Of a stretch of DNA of 64,000 nt, positions 1 to 12,873 are shown one piece after another. How positions within the stretch are numbered: position 1 is the stretch's first letter; the number at the start of each line of letters is the position of its first letter. The stretch comes from Astropecten irregularis (lineage: Eukaryota; Echinodermata; Asteroidea; Paxillosida; Astropectinidae): contig OZ020258.1 in assembly GCA_963971285.1 (NCBI GenBank), positions 1,302,001 to 1,366,000 of the forward strand, written 5' to 3'. The notes beneath the pieces were generated by a model. It was not told the DNA's origin, did not search any database, and was given only the letters and a program-made list of their open reading frames with translations. A program made the translations under genes and the position numbers.

Positions 1-360
1 GGTGGCAGGTTTTTTGGTTTGGTTTGTTTTTCTGGATTGGTGCTGGTCATCATCAACACCAAAGGAAGAATGATCGGTATTTCCACATTTTCTAGGATTG
101 ACGGGGACTGACAGTTATAGAGTGGCACCTGTCATATTACCCGACAGTGAAGATACTGGGGAAAAAAATATGTTTACCATCGCACTGATGTGGTTAATCG
201 TACAAGGACACTTCCGCGAAGTATTATTACTTGTAAAAAGGAAATAATGGCGCGCGCGTTCGTCAATGAGGTTAACGAAAGCCTGGAGGCCACAAGAGGG
301 CGTGCTTTAGACTTGACAACTCAGGTAATCATTAATGAACTACATTAATTTCATAGGTAA

Positions 361-709
361 TTTCATACTTGGGTTTTTGTCTAAGAAATGCAGATTCACT
401 GGCAAAAAAATCAAGAAAGATACAGTTATAGTCCTCATTAAAATTTCCAGTCACAAATGGTGCAAATCTTTTGAGAAATCAGTGAAAAACGCCCACGTTA
501 TTTTTTAATCTGTTCACAGGATTTCTGATCTGACGAAGATAAAAGTTGTTTTTAGTCAATTGCTTTAAATTCTTTCTAGACAAATACAGCATTTCAGACG
601 AAAATGTTCAGAATTATAACGATGTCTTCCATCAACCCATCTTTGACTAGAGCTTTATATCTGTGAAGATGTTTGTTTCGGTTGATACTAACAAAGTATG
701 ATAGTACCA
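361..709 (+). mobile_element. Diverged TTAAAGG-family MITE
   Basis: The left terminus is eroded (TTTCATACTTGGG) and the right end GTATGATAGTACC is present. Confidence 0.7.
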
Positions 710-1390
710 TGCCAGGAAATGAATTACTATTGTTATGAGTACAGTGCGACAATGTGGTGCCGTCGGTATGACCACCCCCCCCCCCCCAAGATGGTCTATG
801 TAGCAACGCCCCACCCTCGTATTAAAAAGTCATAATTATTTTTGTATAATGTCAGCATCTTCCGTCGGCAAAAAAAATGTATTCCGGAAACTTACAATGA
901 CACCTTAGGGCTTCCGTACAGGTATGCCGCATAGTTTCCTCTACTATGACGTCATCAGGATGTAGAAAACAAAATATTATTTACACAATGTTTTTTCATC
1001 CCACCGAGTGCTTGACTTAAAACATCAACATTTCTCGCAGGTTTGGCAAACGTGCGTTTGCTCTGCTGATCTGGGCTTCTTTTTGTGCAAGTTTTTTTTT
1101 TGTGCGGGGGGGGGGGGGGGGTGTGCTTTCACTCGGCAAAACTGCCAATATCAATCATCCACGAAAACGTATTGAAAAGGAGAGAAGATTTCTAAGCGGT
1201 CAATCAAAGTTCACGAGTGTATAATAATGAACCCCTACAGTTTAACAAACGCATGACGGCCAGATTATAAAAGCCCCGTCGCACAACTTGCCAACGCAGA
1301 ATCCTGGTTGAAAAGGCCGGCCTTCCAAGCCTCCCCCGGCTCCCCTTCAAAAATAATCTTGTTTCTGGTCATAAATTTTTCATTTTCCAT

Positions 1391-1539
1391 GGGGTCGATT
1401 TCACCAAACTCTTCGTAACTTACTATCAATCGTAGGACTGTTGATGCATTGAAGCCCTACATGGGATAGGCCCCCTACGATGGGTTATCCTTCGTAACTC
1501 GAGTTACGATCGATCGCACGGCTTCGTGAAAACGACCCT
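1391..1539. mobile_element. Palindromic GGGTCGATTTCAC element
   Basis: About 149 bp. The arms pair around CTCGAGTTACGATCGATCG-type sequence, and the ends are GGGGTCGATTTCAC and GTGAAAACGACCC. Confidence 0.75.
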
Positions 1540-2761
1540 AGTGTGATATTTTCACAATGAATGAAAAGTCATAAAATTTCCTTTATAATTTTGTCCAACT
1601 AACTTTTATTTCAAAACAATCTCCCCAAAGAAGATAGCACCATGCATAACTCCATTGAGAAATGTTATTCCCAGCTTAAGATTCGGTGCTCTCTTTGTTT
1701 CTTCGTGATCAGCATGTATCCGAAATAGCCCCTTTTTATACTCCATAACGAAAACTCTTACCAAAAAAGTTCCACGAAGTTTCCATCACTTTTGAAGCTT
1801 CTCTTAAACCAGAACCGAGTCGTAATATTTGCCTGGCTTGCGCAATCGTTCCCGGGGAAGTCCCAGCCAAATCCCCAGCAAATTCACTATGAAAAGAAGA
1901 AAAGAGCTCTGAGCAATGAATATCAATTTGATCAATGCAATGTGAAAATCTAACAATTCAGGTATTAAAATCATAAAATACCCATGCACAAGGGAAACTG
2001 ACTGGGTTCTATAAGTCATTGAAAAGTGAACTGAGAAGAATTGACTGGGGCGTATTGTGCTAAAGGAATTTAAGCACATGAAACCAGCAGTTAATAATAG
2101 AAGTTTATGCCAACTTGAGGTGCCTTTTCGGCACGAAAAACACTGCCAACGGTTGTGTTCCGGGAGAAAAAACATCAAAAATAATATAGGGAAAAGCGTT
2201 TCAAAAAATCAAAATGAAAAAAAAAATGGATACTTTGGCAGATTTTGTACCCAAATTTAGTATTAAGGACACTTGATGTTGGTATAGGTCTACTCATAAA
2301 AAAACCCCAAATGAACAGATAAAAACGACCGTAAATGTTTTGATTAAAGTCAATGTCACCCAACAAAATCATGCATGGATTTACGTAAATTGTAATTTAA
2401 TCCTGTCATTAATATTAATATATTATCATCGGTTTTGCTATAAAGAAACTATAACTCACTAGCAAACGTACAAGTTCGTTATTTTAACGTTCAAATTTAC
2501 CAAGTCTGATTTCGCCCAAGAAGTATGTCTTCATATACCCTTATATTTTGGCCATGACATTTGAATCTTTTAGAGTGACATTTCCACATCTTTGTGGCAG
2601 ATATACAGTTGAAGTATTTGTCTGTGGGAAGTGTTCATAATCATCTTTAGTTACCCCTCAATGAAAGAGCAAAACCCGTTGACTCAGTCAGTTCAATTTC
2701 AATTCTCCAACTCTTCTTAAATGTATAAATTATACATAATTCAGTCTTGCTTGCTGTTTTT

Positions 2762-3110
2762 TTAAAGGTACTATCATACTTTGGATTCATACCGAAATCT
2801 TCACAGATTTAACTATAACTTACAGGTTATAAAGGTGGTGATGGTAGAAACATACCGTTAAAAAACTTTTGCCTGAAATGCTTATTTATCCAGAAAAGAG
2901 AAAAACCAGTAACCAAAATAATTTTTGATCTTTTAAAGATCAAAAATAAAAGAGAAAAAAACTTAGGAAATACTGTGACTGTTTTCTCAAAAAGTGGGCA
3001 CCGTGTGGGACTGAAATTTTCACAGATGACTGTTACTGTATCTGTTTTGATATTTTTGCCCATGTATCTTTATTTCTTTGATAAACACCAAAGTATGATA
3101 TTACCTTTAA
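2762..3110 (-). mobile_element. TTAAAGG-family MITE flanked by a 27-bp direct repeat
   Basis: 349 bp, with intact TTAAAGG and CCTTTAA ends. CATAATTCAGTCTTGCTTGC and the next seven bases occur just before and just after it. Confidence 0.8.
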
Positions 3111-3230
3111 ATGGACATAATTCAGTCTTGCTTGCTGTTTTTCTTAAGCAAAACTGAAATGGCAGTTACTCTGAGAATACAGGTTAAAAATCGTGGGCAA
3201 TTTATGAAAATAGCACGGCGGGCAACCTAA

Positions 3231-3595
3231 TTAAAGGTAATATCGTACTTTGTTTTGTTTTTGGTCAAAGAAATGCAGATCAATGGGCACAAATAAAGGA
3301 AGATACAGTAACAGCTATCTGTGAAAATTTCAGTCCCATACAATACGGTGCCCACAATGAAAAACAGAAAAACGACCATTAAAAAATCTTGTCACCGTTA
3401 TTTGATCTTTAAATGACCAACTTGTTTTTGGTCATATTGATTGAACTCTTTTCTGGATAAATACAGCATTTCAGGCAGAAATATTTTAACGGTATGTTTC
3501 TATACCATGAGTATCTTTATACCCTGCCGTACGCTATAGGTAAATCTGTGAAGATTTCAGTTTCGGTATGCTTCCAAAGTATATGATAGTACCTT
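3231..3595 (+). mobile_element. TTAAAGG-family MITE
   Basis: Starts TTAAAGGTAATATCGTACTT. It lies 120 bp from, and opposite to, the previous copy. Confidence 0.8.
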
Positions 3596-4991
3596 GCATT
3601 GGAATATCCGTCGTTATCACCTCATCTCAGAGTTATTTTTCTCGTATAGGTTTTACTCTAAAATAAATTAACCGGGCCAACGCTGTAAAATGTTGCTGTA
3701 CTTCTGAACATCTATCAGGGGTAGACGACGAGGACGTTAACCTATCTAGCTCCCACCTGTAACAAGTGATGTTGCCTCTCTTCTAAGGCCCATGCCCACA
3801 CGAGGCCATTTACAGGCAACCAGTTCCAGGCAATCTCCAAGAAGAAATAACATCCATCTCTAAATGTTTCTGATGCAATTTTAGGGAATGGTTAGGAACT
3901 GACAGACAACAAGACATTTGGTGCCACTGTACCGGGACTTTCTTGGGTTATTGGTTGCCTCCAAGTTGCCTTTAAACATTGCCTCGTATGTGACGCTGAA
4001 GGAGTTGGGAAGATCGTTAGTTCCATGGTCTGAGGTTGTGACATTCACAATATAATCCATTGTTTAAAGGATATGGAATCACATTGGTCGATGATTCAAT
4101 TTAACCGTGAGGGTTTACACGATATTGAACTTGGTTGTCAATCCCGACCATCGAATATTGGCAGTTTTTGAATATAAGAATTGTTCAAATTAATTTTCGG
4201 ACTTTTAATCGTTGTTTCTACTACACTCTCAGTTGAATTAATTCTTAGACCCGAAGGCTTCAAAATCATCAGCCAAATAAACTTTTCATGTTAAAACACT
4301 TCGAAGGTTTTATTATCCGAAGGCTTGAAATTCGACTCTAACCAAATTATTTTGTGGGAGAAAGAATCTCTGATCCACCACACCAAAATACTTGGATTGG
4401 CGATCCTGACTTCATCCTCTCCTAAATTCATGGGAGATTGGACTGCCCATGCTTTCGAACCCAGGGACTTTGGTATTTTCGGACGATCAAGTGAGGCCCC
4501 CTTCTCGAAAATTACCCATCATAATAATTAATGCTTCAGCAACAAAATCTATTTCGCCCTTAAATGCCAAATTGTGAACCAATCGAATTCTTACTCACAA
4601 ATCCTGTGATTTGTTGACAAACATTTCGCGTTTTAGGCTTCCGTTATTATTGTTATTATCCAGTACTTCACTTACCTTCACGTGAACATTGTTAGACAAA
4701 TCAATCGGAAATATAGCAATGTCAGCGGAAGAATTACTAAAGTAAAACTTTCCTTCTTGGAATGATTTACTACGTCCATTTCCTGCTGCATACTCTTTAA
4801 TATGAGCCTCATAATGTGGTTCAGAATGGACAGGCACGCTACAAGTTCAACATTATGGGTGTGTTTTTATTTCCGGGTTGACAAAAAGCCCGAGCATGCA
4901 TGATATGCGTTTCAAATATAATGACGTCATCACTCTTGGGGCTTCCCACTTGGGTCAACCCTAGTCAGCCAAATCGTTCCATATTAAGAGT

Positions 4992-5247
4992 CTTTGTGCC
5001 CACTTTTTGAAAACAAAAACGGTGAAAAATAAAATATTTTCATCGTTATTTTGTTATCTTTAAAAGATCAAAAATGTTTTTGGTCATTGGGCTTTCTCTT
5101 TTCTGGATAAATACAGCATATCAGGCACATTTTAGCGGTATGTTTCTATCGTCACCATCTTTATACCTTGTAAGTTATAGGTAAATCTGTGAAGATGTCT
5201 GTTTCGGTGTGCTACCAAAGTATGATTATATTCTATACCTTTAATCG
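4992..5247 (+). mobile_element. Truncated TTAAAGG-family MITE
   Basis: The left third is missing. The right end is expanded (GTATGATTATATTCTATACC). Confidence 0.65.
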
Positions 5248-5980
5248 AATCTGTTTCCCTGATTGGCAGTTTGGCACTTGCCTTAGAGAGAGTATTTGTC
5301 GAACGTGCCCGCCAAGTCGCCAGTTTGTTTGTGGGCGTTGTATAAGATTTGCCCGGCAATAACTTAGGCAAAGACTGTACACACATTGCACTCAGACTTA
5401 TATTGGTTTAAAAACAACTTGATCGCAACGATTACGATTTGACATTTCCAAGCGTGACGAACAAGTTCCTGTCTGGTTTTTGTTGATCATAACTGATCGG
5501 GGTAGATAATTTCAGACCCGGAATACACTTAGCTGCCTCCCCTAGCTTAATTGACGGTCTTACTCCCTGTGTGCTCCTTATATGTCATTCATGTTTGCAA
5601 ACTAATTGGCACCTGACTCGTAAGATCGACTTTAAAGCGTGCCTGAAATTCACCCAAAGAATTTATCGTCTCAGAAATTATGCCACTGACTGTTTGTGAA
5701 ACCTGAAAGGATTTTGGTTCGTTCCACATTCGCAGTTAGGTGACATCCCAATACTCGGACGTGAAATTTTAAAGGAGGATAAAATAGGTGAGAAAGAGTC
5801 CTCTTTGTATATTTCTGGGGCGGCGCCATTTTGAATAGGAGGAGTTGTCATGACAACAACACTTGTCTGATAGGTCAGCAACTGACAACTTAAGATGCGG
5901 ACAGTGAGTTGGGTATCTTATCTGATTTAGCGCCCTCTAGCGGCGCCCATTGAGCCAGCCCTGATTTGTTCCAGAGCCAG

Positions 5981-6119
5981 GGGTCGATTTCACCAAACTC
6001 ATCGTAACTTACTATCAATCTTAGGACTTATGAGGCATTGCATCCATACGTAGGATACGATAGGTTATTCTTCGTATCTCTAGTTACGATCGATCGTAGT
6101 GCTTCGTGAAATGGACTCC
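5981..6119. mobile_element. Palindromic GGGTCGATTTCAC element
   Basis: 139 bp; the right end has decayed to GTGAAATGGACTCC. Confidence 0.7.
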
Positions 6120-7965
6120 AGGAAACCTATGACTGAGTAAACCGACAAGATGAGGACATCTTTAATTTTGGGTGTCGTCATTTTAGGAGAAAGCTCGTCA
6201 AGTCAAGTGGCACTTGCAGAGCTCCGTAGATCACCCGATCGTTACCATGGTTAATATGGTTTCCTTGGTCACCGGTACATCATAACGTCCGGTATGACGA
6301 TCACGTTTGGGACGTGATGTTTTGAATGCATACATCAATATCGCATTAGAAATGATGCTAATAATAAATTGATTGTTATGAAGAATGTAACCCGATCTCA
6401 AACTGGATGGATTCTGGCTATGAGGAAGTTACGACATAACGTCAACCATTCATATACTAATATTACTAGTACCCGCAGTTTTGAAGAAAGACTACGAAAG
6501 GCTTCGACAAATCAAATCGCTTGTTATGATAGTGCATGTTAGAGTATAAGGGGTTTGTGTGAGGTTTAAAACAATGCCAACCGTATCCAATGTAAGTCGT
6601 TTAAAGTATCTATGGGTACATTCGTTTAGCTAACTCGGGTCAGCCCTTACTGGAAATGGTCGCGCTACACTGCACAAAACAAGCCAGAGAATATGGGCGA
6701 GGTTGAGTGGTGTCTACCCGGGGGGAGCTAAACGAATGCAGCACCTTTTGTTGAGTTTCGTTCATCAATGTAGTAGTCTTTATACAAGGCTGGAAATTAA
6801 TCTCATGCGCACCCCCTCTACGTGCGAGTGTCAGTGTGTGTGGCTTCGGTTGATGATTAACCTTTTCCTCAAGCTACGTCACATTCCTAGGATGTCCTGT
6901 TACAGTGTCCTCGACAATAAACTAAATCAGGTAGGAAATCAGTCACCTCTTGGAACTGATTGTTGTTTTCATCCTCGATGCTGTCAAGTTGGTAATTATA
7001 TCGATGATAGAGTCAATCATTAAGTGGCAGGTACAACGCGGCCTCACACCATTACCTTAATTGCTACATCACCAGCTGATGATGAGAAGAGAAATACAGA
7101 ACACCATACCACTGGCGGCAGACCAGACACTCCACTCGATTTCCAATCTCGGACAGTGTTAAGAATTCGACAGGTTCCCTCGCGACAAGGTTCATTTCAG
7201 CCGGTCTGTATGCGACTTTAAAGACAGCACCGACCGTGTTTTAAGTCAATTCTGACGGCCTCTCGAACACTGGATACCGTGACCAATTATTCCCAGCAAT
7301 CGAGCAAGTGAGTTGTTTGTTCGTTGATATTTACAGTGATATCAAAGGTTACTATAACGACGCATCGGCTGGCTCATCACAAAAGGACTGAGCGTCTCCA
7401 AGAGAGTCACAGTCTAGGAGAACTGAAGGTGGATGTCACCACTTCGGAGTGTCTTGGACGGCGGGATGGCGAGTGTGTAGAAGTCCAAGACTTTCAATGG
7501 TTTCTTACTCATTCTTCATAATATCGAGGGTGAACACTTCGTGACTGTCTGATTCACAGTCTCAATTTCCCCCGGACTTCACAGAGCTGGAAAAATTGGA
7601 TCTTCTCTTCTTGTTTTTTTCACCGAGCGTTTGCCAATAGTAAACAAGGACGCTGCACCGGACATGACCTGTTATTGTGGACAAACTCGGATTCCTCAGT
7701 TGTGATGAACACTACCAAGACATAATGTTCGGGATTTTTGACTTGTATGTATCATAATTTCGTTGGCTTTGTCACAAACAATATTTTCAGGAAGACATTT
7801 TCGAAAAACTGAAGTTATTTTAGTGAACAATGAACAATCGCCAAGATTTGCGCACATTTCGTAAAAGGAATCCTTGTTGTTGCTAGGAAGAAAGTCGGGA
7901 AATCGTAAAACACTTTATCGATACCACGAGAAAAGTGATTTTGGCATTTGGCTTCGAGTTGCATC

Positions 7966-9141
7966 ATGCATATACTGTGCAGTAATTGCATCACGATGAA
8001 AGGTACACCGGACTATCATGATGGGAATTCCTCGGCTGTCCATCCTGAACTTGCATATACAGACGGGCAGCTCACGGCCTTCACGATCGTACAGGCGACG
8101 GTCATCTGCATCTTTGACATCTTGGCGGTTGTGGGGAACGTTCTCATCATTCTGAGCATCTTGAGGTTCCGCTTGCTGCAGACCATCACTTCTGCCTTCA
8201 TCCTCAACCTCGCCATCGTGGACCTACTGGTGGGAGTCACCCTGATGCCGATGGCTCTGGTGACCTGCATCAAACAGCACTGGGTTCTCGGTGAAGTCTT
8301 CTGCATGGTCAGCGGGGTCATGAACATGCTGTTCCCCGTCGCAAGCATCTCTACTCTCTCGGTGATCACGATTGATCGCTACTGCGCCATCATCAGACCC
8401 TTGAAGTACCCCACTATCATGACGAAGAGGACGGTGGCGATGTTATTGGTTTGGGTGTGGTTTCAGAGTCTCCTGATAGCTTTGCTCCCACTGACTCCAT
8501 GGTCGCAGTACAGCTACAGTCAGGAGGAACTTCTCTGCCTGATCGACTGGCAGTCGAGCGACCTCTCCTTCGCCATTTTCTGCCTCCTCACGTGCATCGC
8601 TGTCCCCCTTGGTATCATGTCTTTCTGCTACTACCGTATCCTCAAAGTGGCTCGCCATCATTCTCGGAAAGTGCAAGCGCTCAAGGCCATTTCTGCCGCC
8701 GTCTCAACCCAAGATCACGTCTCGAATGCTGGGTTCACGTCACGCCCCACCTCCGACGCTGCAGGCGACGGACCGGACAGTCAATCCCACCGCTGCCACC
8801 AAAAACCGAAAAGGACGGCAGGAAAGGTCCGCATTGCATCACGGGAAAACAAATCGACGGCCATGCTGATGATGGTGGTCGGAACCTTCCTCTTAGCCTG
8901 GTTGCCATACATATCTGGCAGTCTGTGTAAAGTCATCAGCTCTTCGTGCAATTGGCCAGATAGTTACTTCACGGTGTCTGTACTGGTCGCCATGCTACAG
9001 TCGTCCCTCAACCCCATCATATACGGCGTCATGGACCGCAGATTCCGTGGAGCAATGAAGTCGATAGTCTTCTGCTCAAGCCGTGTTCAAGCTAACATCA
9101 GAATAGGTGGCACCATAGGTGGTCCCTCTAGGGCATTTTAG
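7966..9141 (+). CDS. Rhodopsin-family (class A) orphan G-protein-coupled receptor, single exon
   Basis: A seven-helix plasma-membrane receptor expected to signal through heterotrimeric G proteins; the ligand is unknown. From the first ATG the protein is 391 aa. Landmarks: GN in helix 1 (Asn58), LAxxD in helix 2 (Asp86), the conserved Cys113 at the top of helix 3, IDRYC (Arg138) at its foot, a helix 5 ending in SFCYYR, a basic third loop of roughly 75 residues, WLPY in helix 6 and NPIIY (349-353) in helix 7. An N-terminal NSS is a likely N-glycosylation site. The position normally occupied by the amine-binding Asp (3.32) is Asn120, which argues against a classical aminergic receptor. ICL2 and the WxP end of helix 4 vaguely recall GPR161/GPR101-type orphans, but I do not assign a subfamily. 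The open frame extends 18 nt further 5' without an ATG. ATGs at 7966 and 7996 both have A at -3, so the shorter 381-aa start is equally possible. Confidence 0.93.
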   Translation: MHILCSNCITMKGTPDYHDGNSSAVHPELAYTDGQLTAFTIVQATVICIFDILAVVGNVLIILSILRFRLLQTITSAFILNLAIVDLLVGVTLMPMALVTCIKQHWVLGEVFCMVSGVMNMLFPVASISTLSVITIDRYCAIIRPLKYPTIMTKRTVAMLLVWVWFQSLLIALLPLTPWSQYSYSQEELLCLIDWQSSDLSFAIFCLLTCIAVPLGIMSFCYYRILKVARHHSRKVQALKAISAAVSTQDHVSNAGFTSRPTSDAAGDGPDSQSHRCHQKPKRTAGKVRIASRENKSTAMLMMVVGTFLLAWLPYISGSLCKVISSSCNWPDSYFTVSVLVAMLQSSLNPIIYGVMDRRFRGAMKSIVFCSSRVQANIRIGGTIGGPSRAF

Positions 9142-9298
9142 TCTTCAATATTTAGGATCCTAAACCTGACCCATTTTCTTTTGAGCAGCTCGGCTGCGCA
9201 ACTAAATCAAATAGCTTCTTTTCATATATTTCTTGCCGCGTCCCATCCATTGTGATTTTCGTAATTTGCTTTTGAACAGAACCAGAGATAATGTAATT

Positions 9299-9304
9299 AA
9301 TAAA
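9299..9304 (+). terminator. AATAAA polyadenylation signal for the GPCR gene
   Basis: Canonical AATAAA, 158 nt beyond the GPCR stop codon and the first such hexamer downstream. It gives a short 3' UTR. The assignment rests on position only. Confidence 0.5.
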
Positions 9305-10783
9305 TACAATTAATGGGTCAGTTCAGAGGATGGTTTAGTTAAGATAACAATGCACGAGTTTACCAATAATTAAGTTATCTCATTGTTCAGGCGTTTCGGC
9401 GCTTCGCCGTTTTTTAAGCATTATTCTTACTGCAACGACTCAGAAACGCTCCTAATTGTGTTTCTTGAGTTCGAGACTTTTGTATCAAGATTAGAAAGAG
9501 GAAATGGTCAATTATTGACATGAATAATTGGCAGGCATTCAATTCAAAAAGACTATTTTCTCAGTTGTCATTCATTTAATATTTTGGCTTGGCTGGATTT
9601 GAACTCAATTCTATTGACTGTTTTGAGACAATTCATATATAATTATCAGCGTTTCGAGGTACGGTGCAAGTGAATATTAACTGAGTTGCTGTTTGCTGCT
9701 CCTGCTTGATTTTTCATAAATAGCTCAAAAATCAATGCGCCGAGCTGATTATCATAATTTGTGTGTACCCTCAAATGTTTTTAAAATATGCAATTTGGGG
9801 GTCGTACAGTTAATATAATTGTGTAATTATGACTGGTTCTCACAACCTGGGGGTTCAGTGCTTAAGCCTGTTGTGGAGACTTGAGAAATTTTGGCTTAAA
9901 ATGTGGCCCTACATTGTTTTCAACGTCGTGGTGGGTTGCTTCATGAAAACCGGCTGCAAGTCGATTTGGGAAAATTGACATTTTGGGGGTGTTTTTTTCT
10001 TGGGGCAATTTAAAAAAAAATCTGATTGGTTACCTAACCAAAAATTGAAAAGACTCATGTAGATGAGGGACCAAACTACCTTTTGCATAATTGCACCAAA
10101 CACTGAGAGACTTCTGGATGGGATTTTTTTAACTGTGAAGTTGAGGTATTATACACTAAAGTCAATGGGACACTATTTTAGTGTGGTGCACCAGTGACCT
10201 TTGAAAATGATGAAAGGGCGACCTCTATACGTCAAGGGGTGTTATCAGTGGTCATTTATCACATCACATAACTGGGTTGATAATAGAGAAATAATAATCT
10301 CTGTCCATGGATTGATAGATTTGTTTGTGTGTACAATATTATCTTAGGAGAGTGAGCCTGTATCCCGGCAACAATGATTGCAAATTCTTATCTCTCAAAT
10401 CTCTTTTTTTTTTAATTCTAAAAAAATAATAATAAATTTGAAAAGTACAGTCTGCACCGATAAGAAAAATAATTCACTGGGGCTGCGAAACTTGGCCGAT
10501 AATTAATTAATGATACTCAACTCTCTCTCTTCAATAATTAATGAAAATTGTGAAGTGACAACCATTGTATTTGATATATTAACATTATTAACGGGAGGGA
10601 TGTGTTTATTTAATTTGATTTTTTCTAGTTTCTCATTTTGACATTCCGTTTTTGTTAGTTTCCTTCCTTGATTAAATTCAAACCGTCACCTTTTCTATAA
10701 AGCTACAGTGATTGAGTGACTTATAGAATGCTGTTTTAGTCTTTACCTTTGTCTCTGTCCTCAGTTTCCACATACAGTGACCC

Positions 10784-11146
10784 TTAAAGGTTGTATCATA
10801 CTTTGGTAAGAGACCAAAACAGAAAAATGTTCACAGATTTTCGTATAACTTTCTGGGTATGAAGATGATGCTGGTAGAAACCTTCCGTTAAGATTTTTCC
10901 GCCCAAAATAGTGTACTTGAAATTGGTAAAACAACGACTCACAATCTTTTTGATCTTTTAAAAGATCAAACATATAAGAGAAAAGACTTAAGAAATACTT
11001 TGGCTGTTTTTCACTGTTTTCTCAAAAAGTGGGCACCGTATGGAACTGACATTTTCACAGATGATTGTTACTGTATCTGTCTTGATATTTTTGTCCATGA
11101 ATCTGTATTTTCTTTGATAAAAACCAAAGTATGATACTACCTTTAA
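10784..11146 (-). mobile_element. TTAAAGG-family MITE
   Basis: 363 bp, both ends intact (TTAAAGGTTGTATCATACTT and AAGTATGATACTACCTTTAA). Confidence 0.85.
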
Positions 11147-11509
11147 CCCCCTCCCAGTACCCGCTCTGACGCAATGAGGAATGATTCTCCCCTGGTTAAT
11201 GCCTGGGATTTTATGAAAGTGCATTAATCCCATAACACACGAACGAGGATGGTGAATGCTCAGATGTCCGAGCTTTTATCTTATTGATGGATATTCAGCG
11301 ATGATAGCCAATATTGTTCATGGCCAAAGTCCACCTATGATCGCCCACCCCCTCCCCTTTCCTCCGCCCACCGTGGGGGAGATAAGTGGGACATAGATGA
11401 TGACACAAGTCATGATTCTGCGATGGATGGGTATACTTTACTCCAAGTAATGAACTGTTGCAATGACGGTGAAATAGATAATTATTGTTCACACAGACAA
11501 AATAATAAC

Positions 11510-11853
11510 TTAAAGGTAGTATCATACTTTGGTAGCATACCAAAAGAGAAGTCTTCACAGATTTAACTATAACTTACAGGAAGATGGAGATGGTAGAAAA
11601 CTGAACTCTGAAATGGTGTATTCATCCAGAAAATAGTAAAACCAGTGACCAGAATTATTTTTAATTATTTTAAAAGATCAAAAATAGAAGAGGAAAGACT
11701 TACTGTGGCCGTTTTTCACCTTTTTCTAAAAAAGTGGGCACTGTATGGGACTGAAAATAATGTTCACAGATTAGTTTTAGTGTATCTTCCTTGATTTTTT
11801 GCCCATGAATCTGCATTTCTTTGACAAAACCCAAAGCATGATATTACCTTTAA
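11510..11853 (-). mobile_element. TTAAAGG-family MITE
   Basis: 344 bp, both ends intact; a small internal deletion removes part of the GCGGAAA block. Confidence 0.85.
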
Positions 11854-12873
11854 ATATTCATAAAAAAATATCTTCAAACAGTTGTTATGGTTTCACTGAA
11901 AAGGGGGAAATATAACACAAAAAAACACATTGAGCAGCGCAGAAGAGGAATTTGAAAACAATATCTGACACAGACTGTACATAGACTAACTTTTTTGTGA
12001 TTGAACACAGAAAATAAAAAAAAATTGCGCCCTCTGTGTTCACAACAGGGAATGTAACAGAGCTGGTACCCTGCACGTCCCTGTGGAATTCCAATACATG
12101 CTTGAATTATTTCCATTGTTAGGGAACGGTAACCAGCGCAATGAAGTAACTTGGAACGCGGAAGTTGAGAAAGTTTGGGGAAGTTTCAGCAGGCAGCAAT
12201 TAGGCCTAAATGAATTACCGGTTTTCTAAAGGGATCAATTTCTCGTAAGCTTTTCCTTGATGTGAATCGGATCAGAGGTATGCATAACATGATTAGAGAC
12301 GGGGAAATATGGGTACATTGGTTGGTTAGAGCAGGTTTTGCAAAAATGATGACGATGATCATTATGTCATGTTCGTCAGTCTCATTCGTATTTCGTTGTC
12401 GTTACTGTTTCCTTCCTCTATGCACATAATGACATAGGCCTAATCATAAATCATAATTATCATGCATACAATTCTGTCCTGGCATGCCTCACTGTAAGTT
12501 GAGTTGACGACATTAATTTGACCATGGTATTCCTTCCTCCATGATTTGACGAATAAATAGTTGGGATGACCGGATAAATTATTCGGGGGGGTTTTGTCAC
12601 AAATAGGCCTAACACTATAAACAGTTAATTCAGTTATTGGACAATGTTCCAATTGTGTTAGTGAGTTATGTGATATAACAATCTGAAGACACCCCTCCAA
12701 ATTAAAAGATCTTGATCACGTTGATGTCGCAAAAAGATTGGGGGGGAGGGCTGCACTACATACACTTAACTTGAGTTCGGCCTAATTACATTTATAAAGC
12801 GCTAATAACACATGAAGTTGCAGAGTACACTGAACAGTACAGGCTACAATATCTCCCTATTATTAATGTGACC

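Larger units (their letters stand above)
1..7965. other. Intergenic DNA upstream of the GPCR gene
   Basis: No coding exon could be supported here. The stretch holds four copies of the TTAAAGG element family (361-709, 2762-3110, 3231-3595, 4992-5247), two copies of the palindromic GGGTCGATTTCAC element (1391-1539, 5981-6119), a 13-C run at 775-787 and a 16-G run at 1106-1121. The parts 710-1390, 1540-2760, 3600-4990 and 5250-5980 are AT-rich without recognisable features. Within 6120-7965 the composition becomes less AT-rich towards the GPCR start and probably includes its promoter and 5' UTR, but no TATA box or splice site is convincing enough to place them. Confidence 0.6.

Noticed and set aside
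8016-8930. Other frames within the GPCR
   Set aside because: Overlap a convincing seven-helix receptor and lack any domain.
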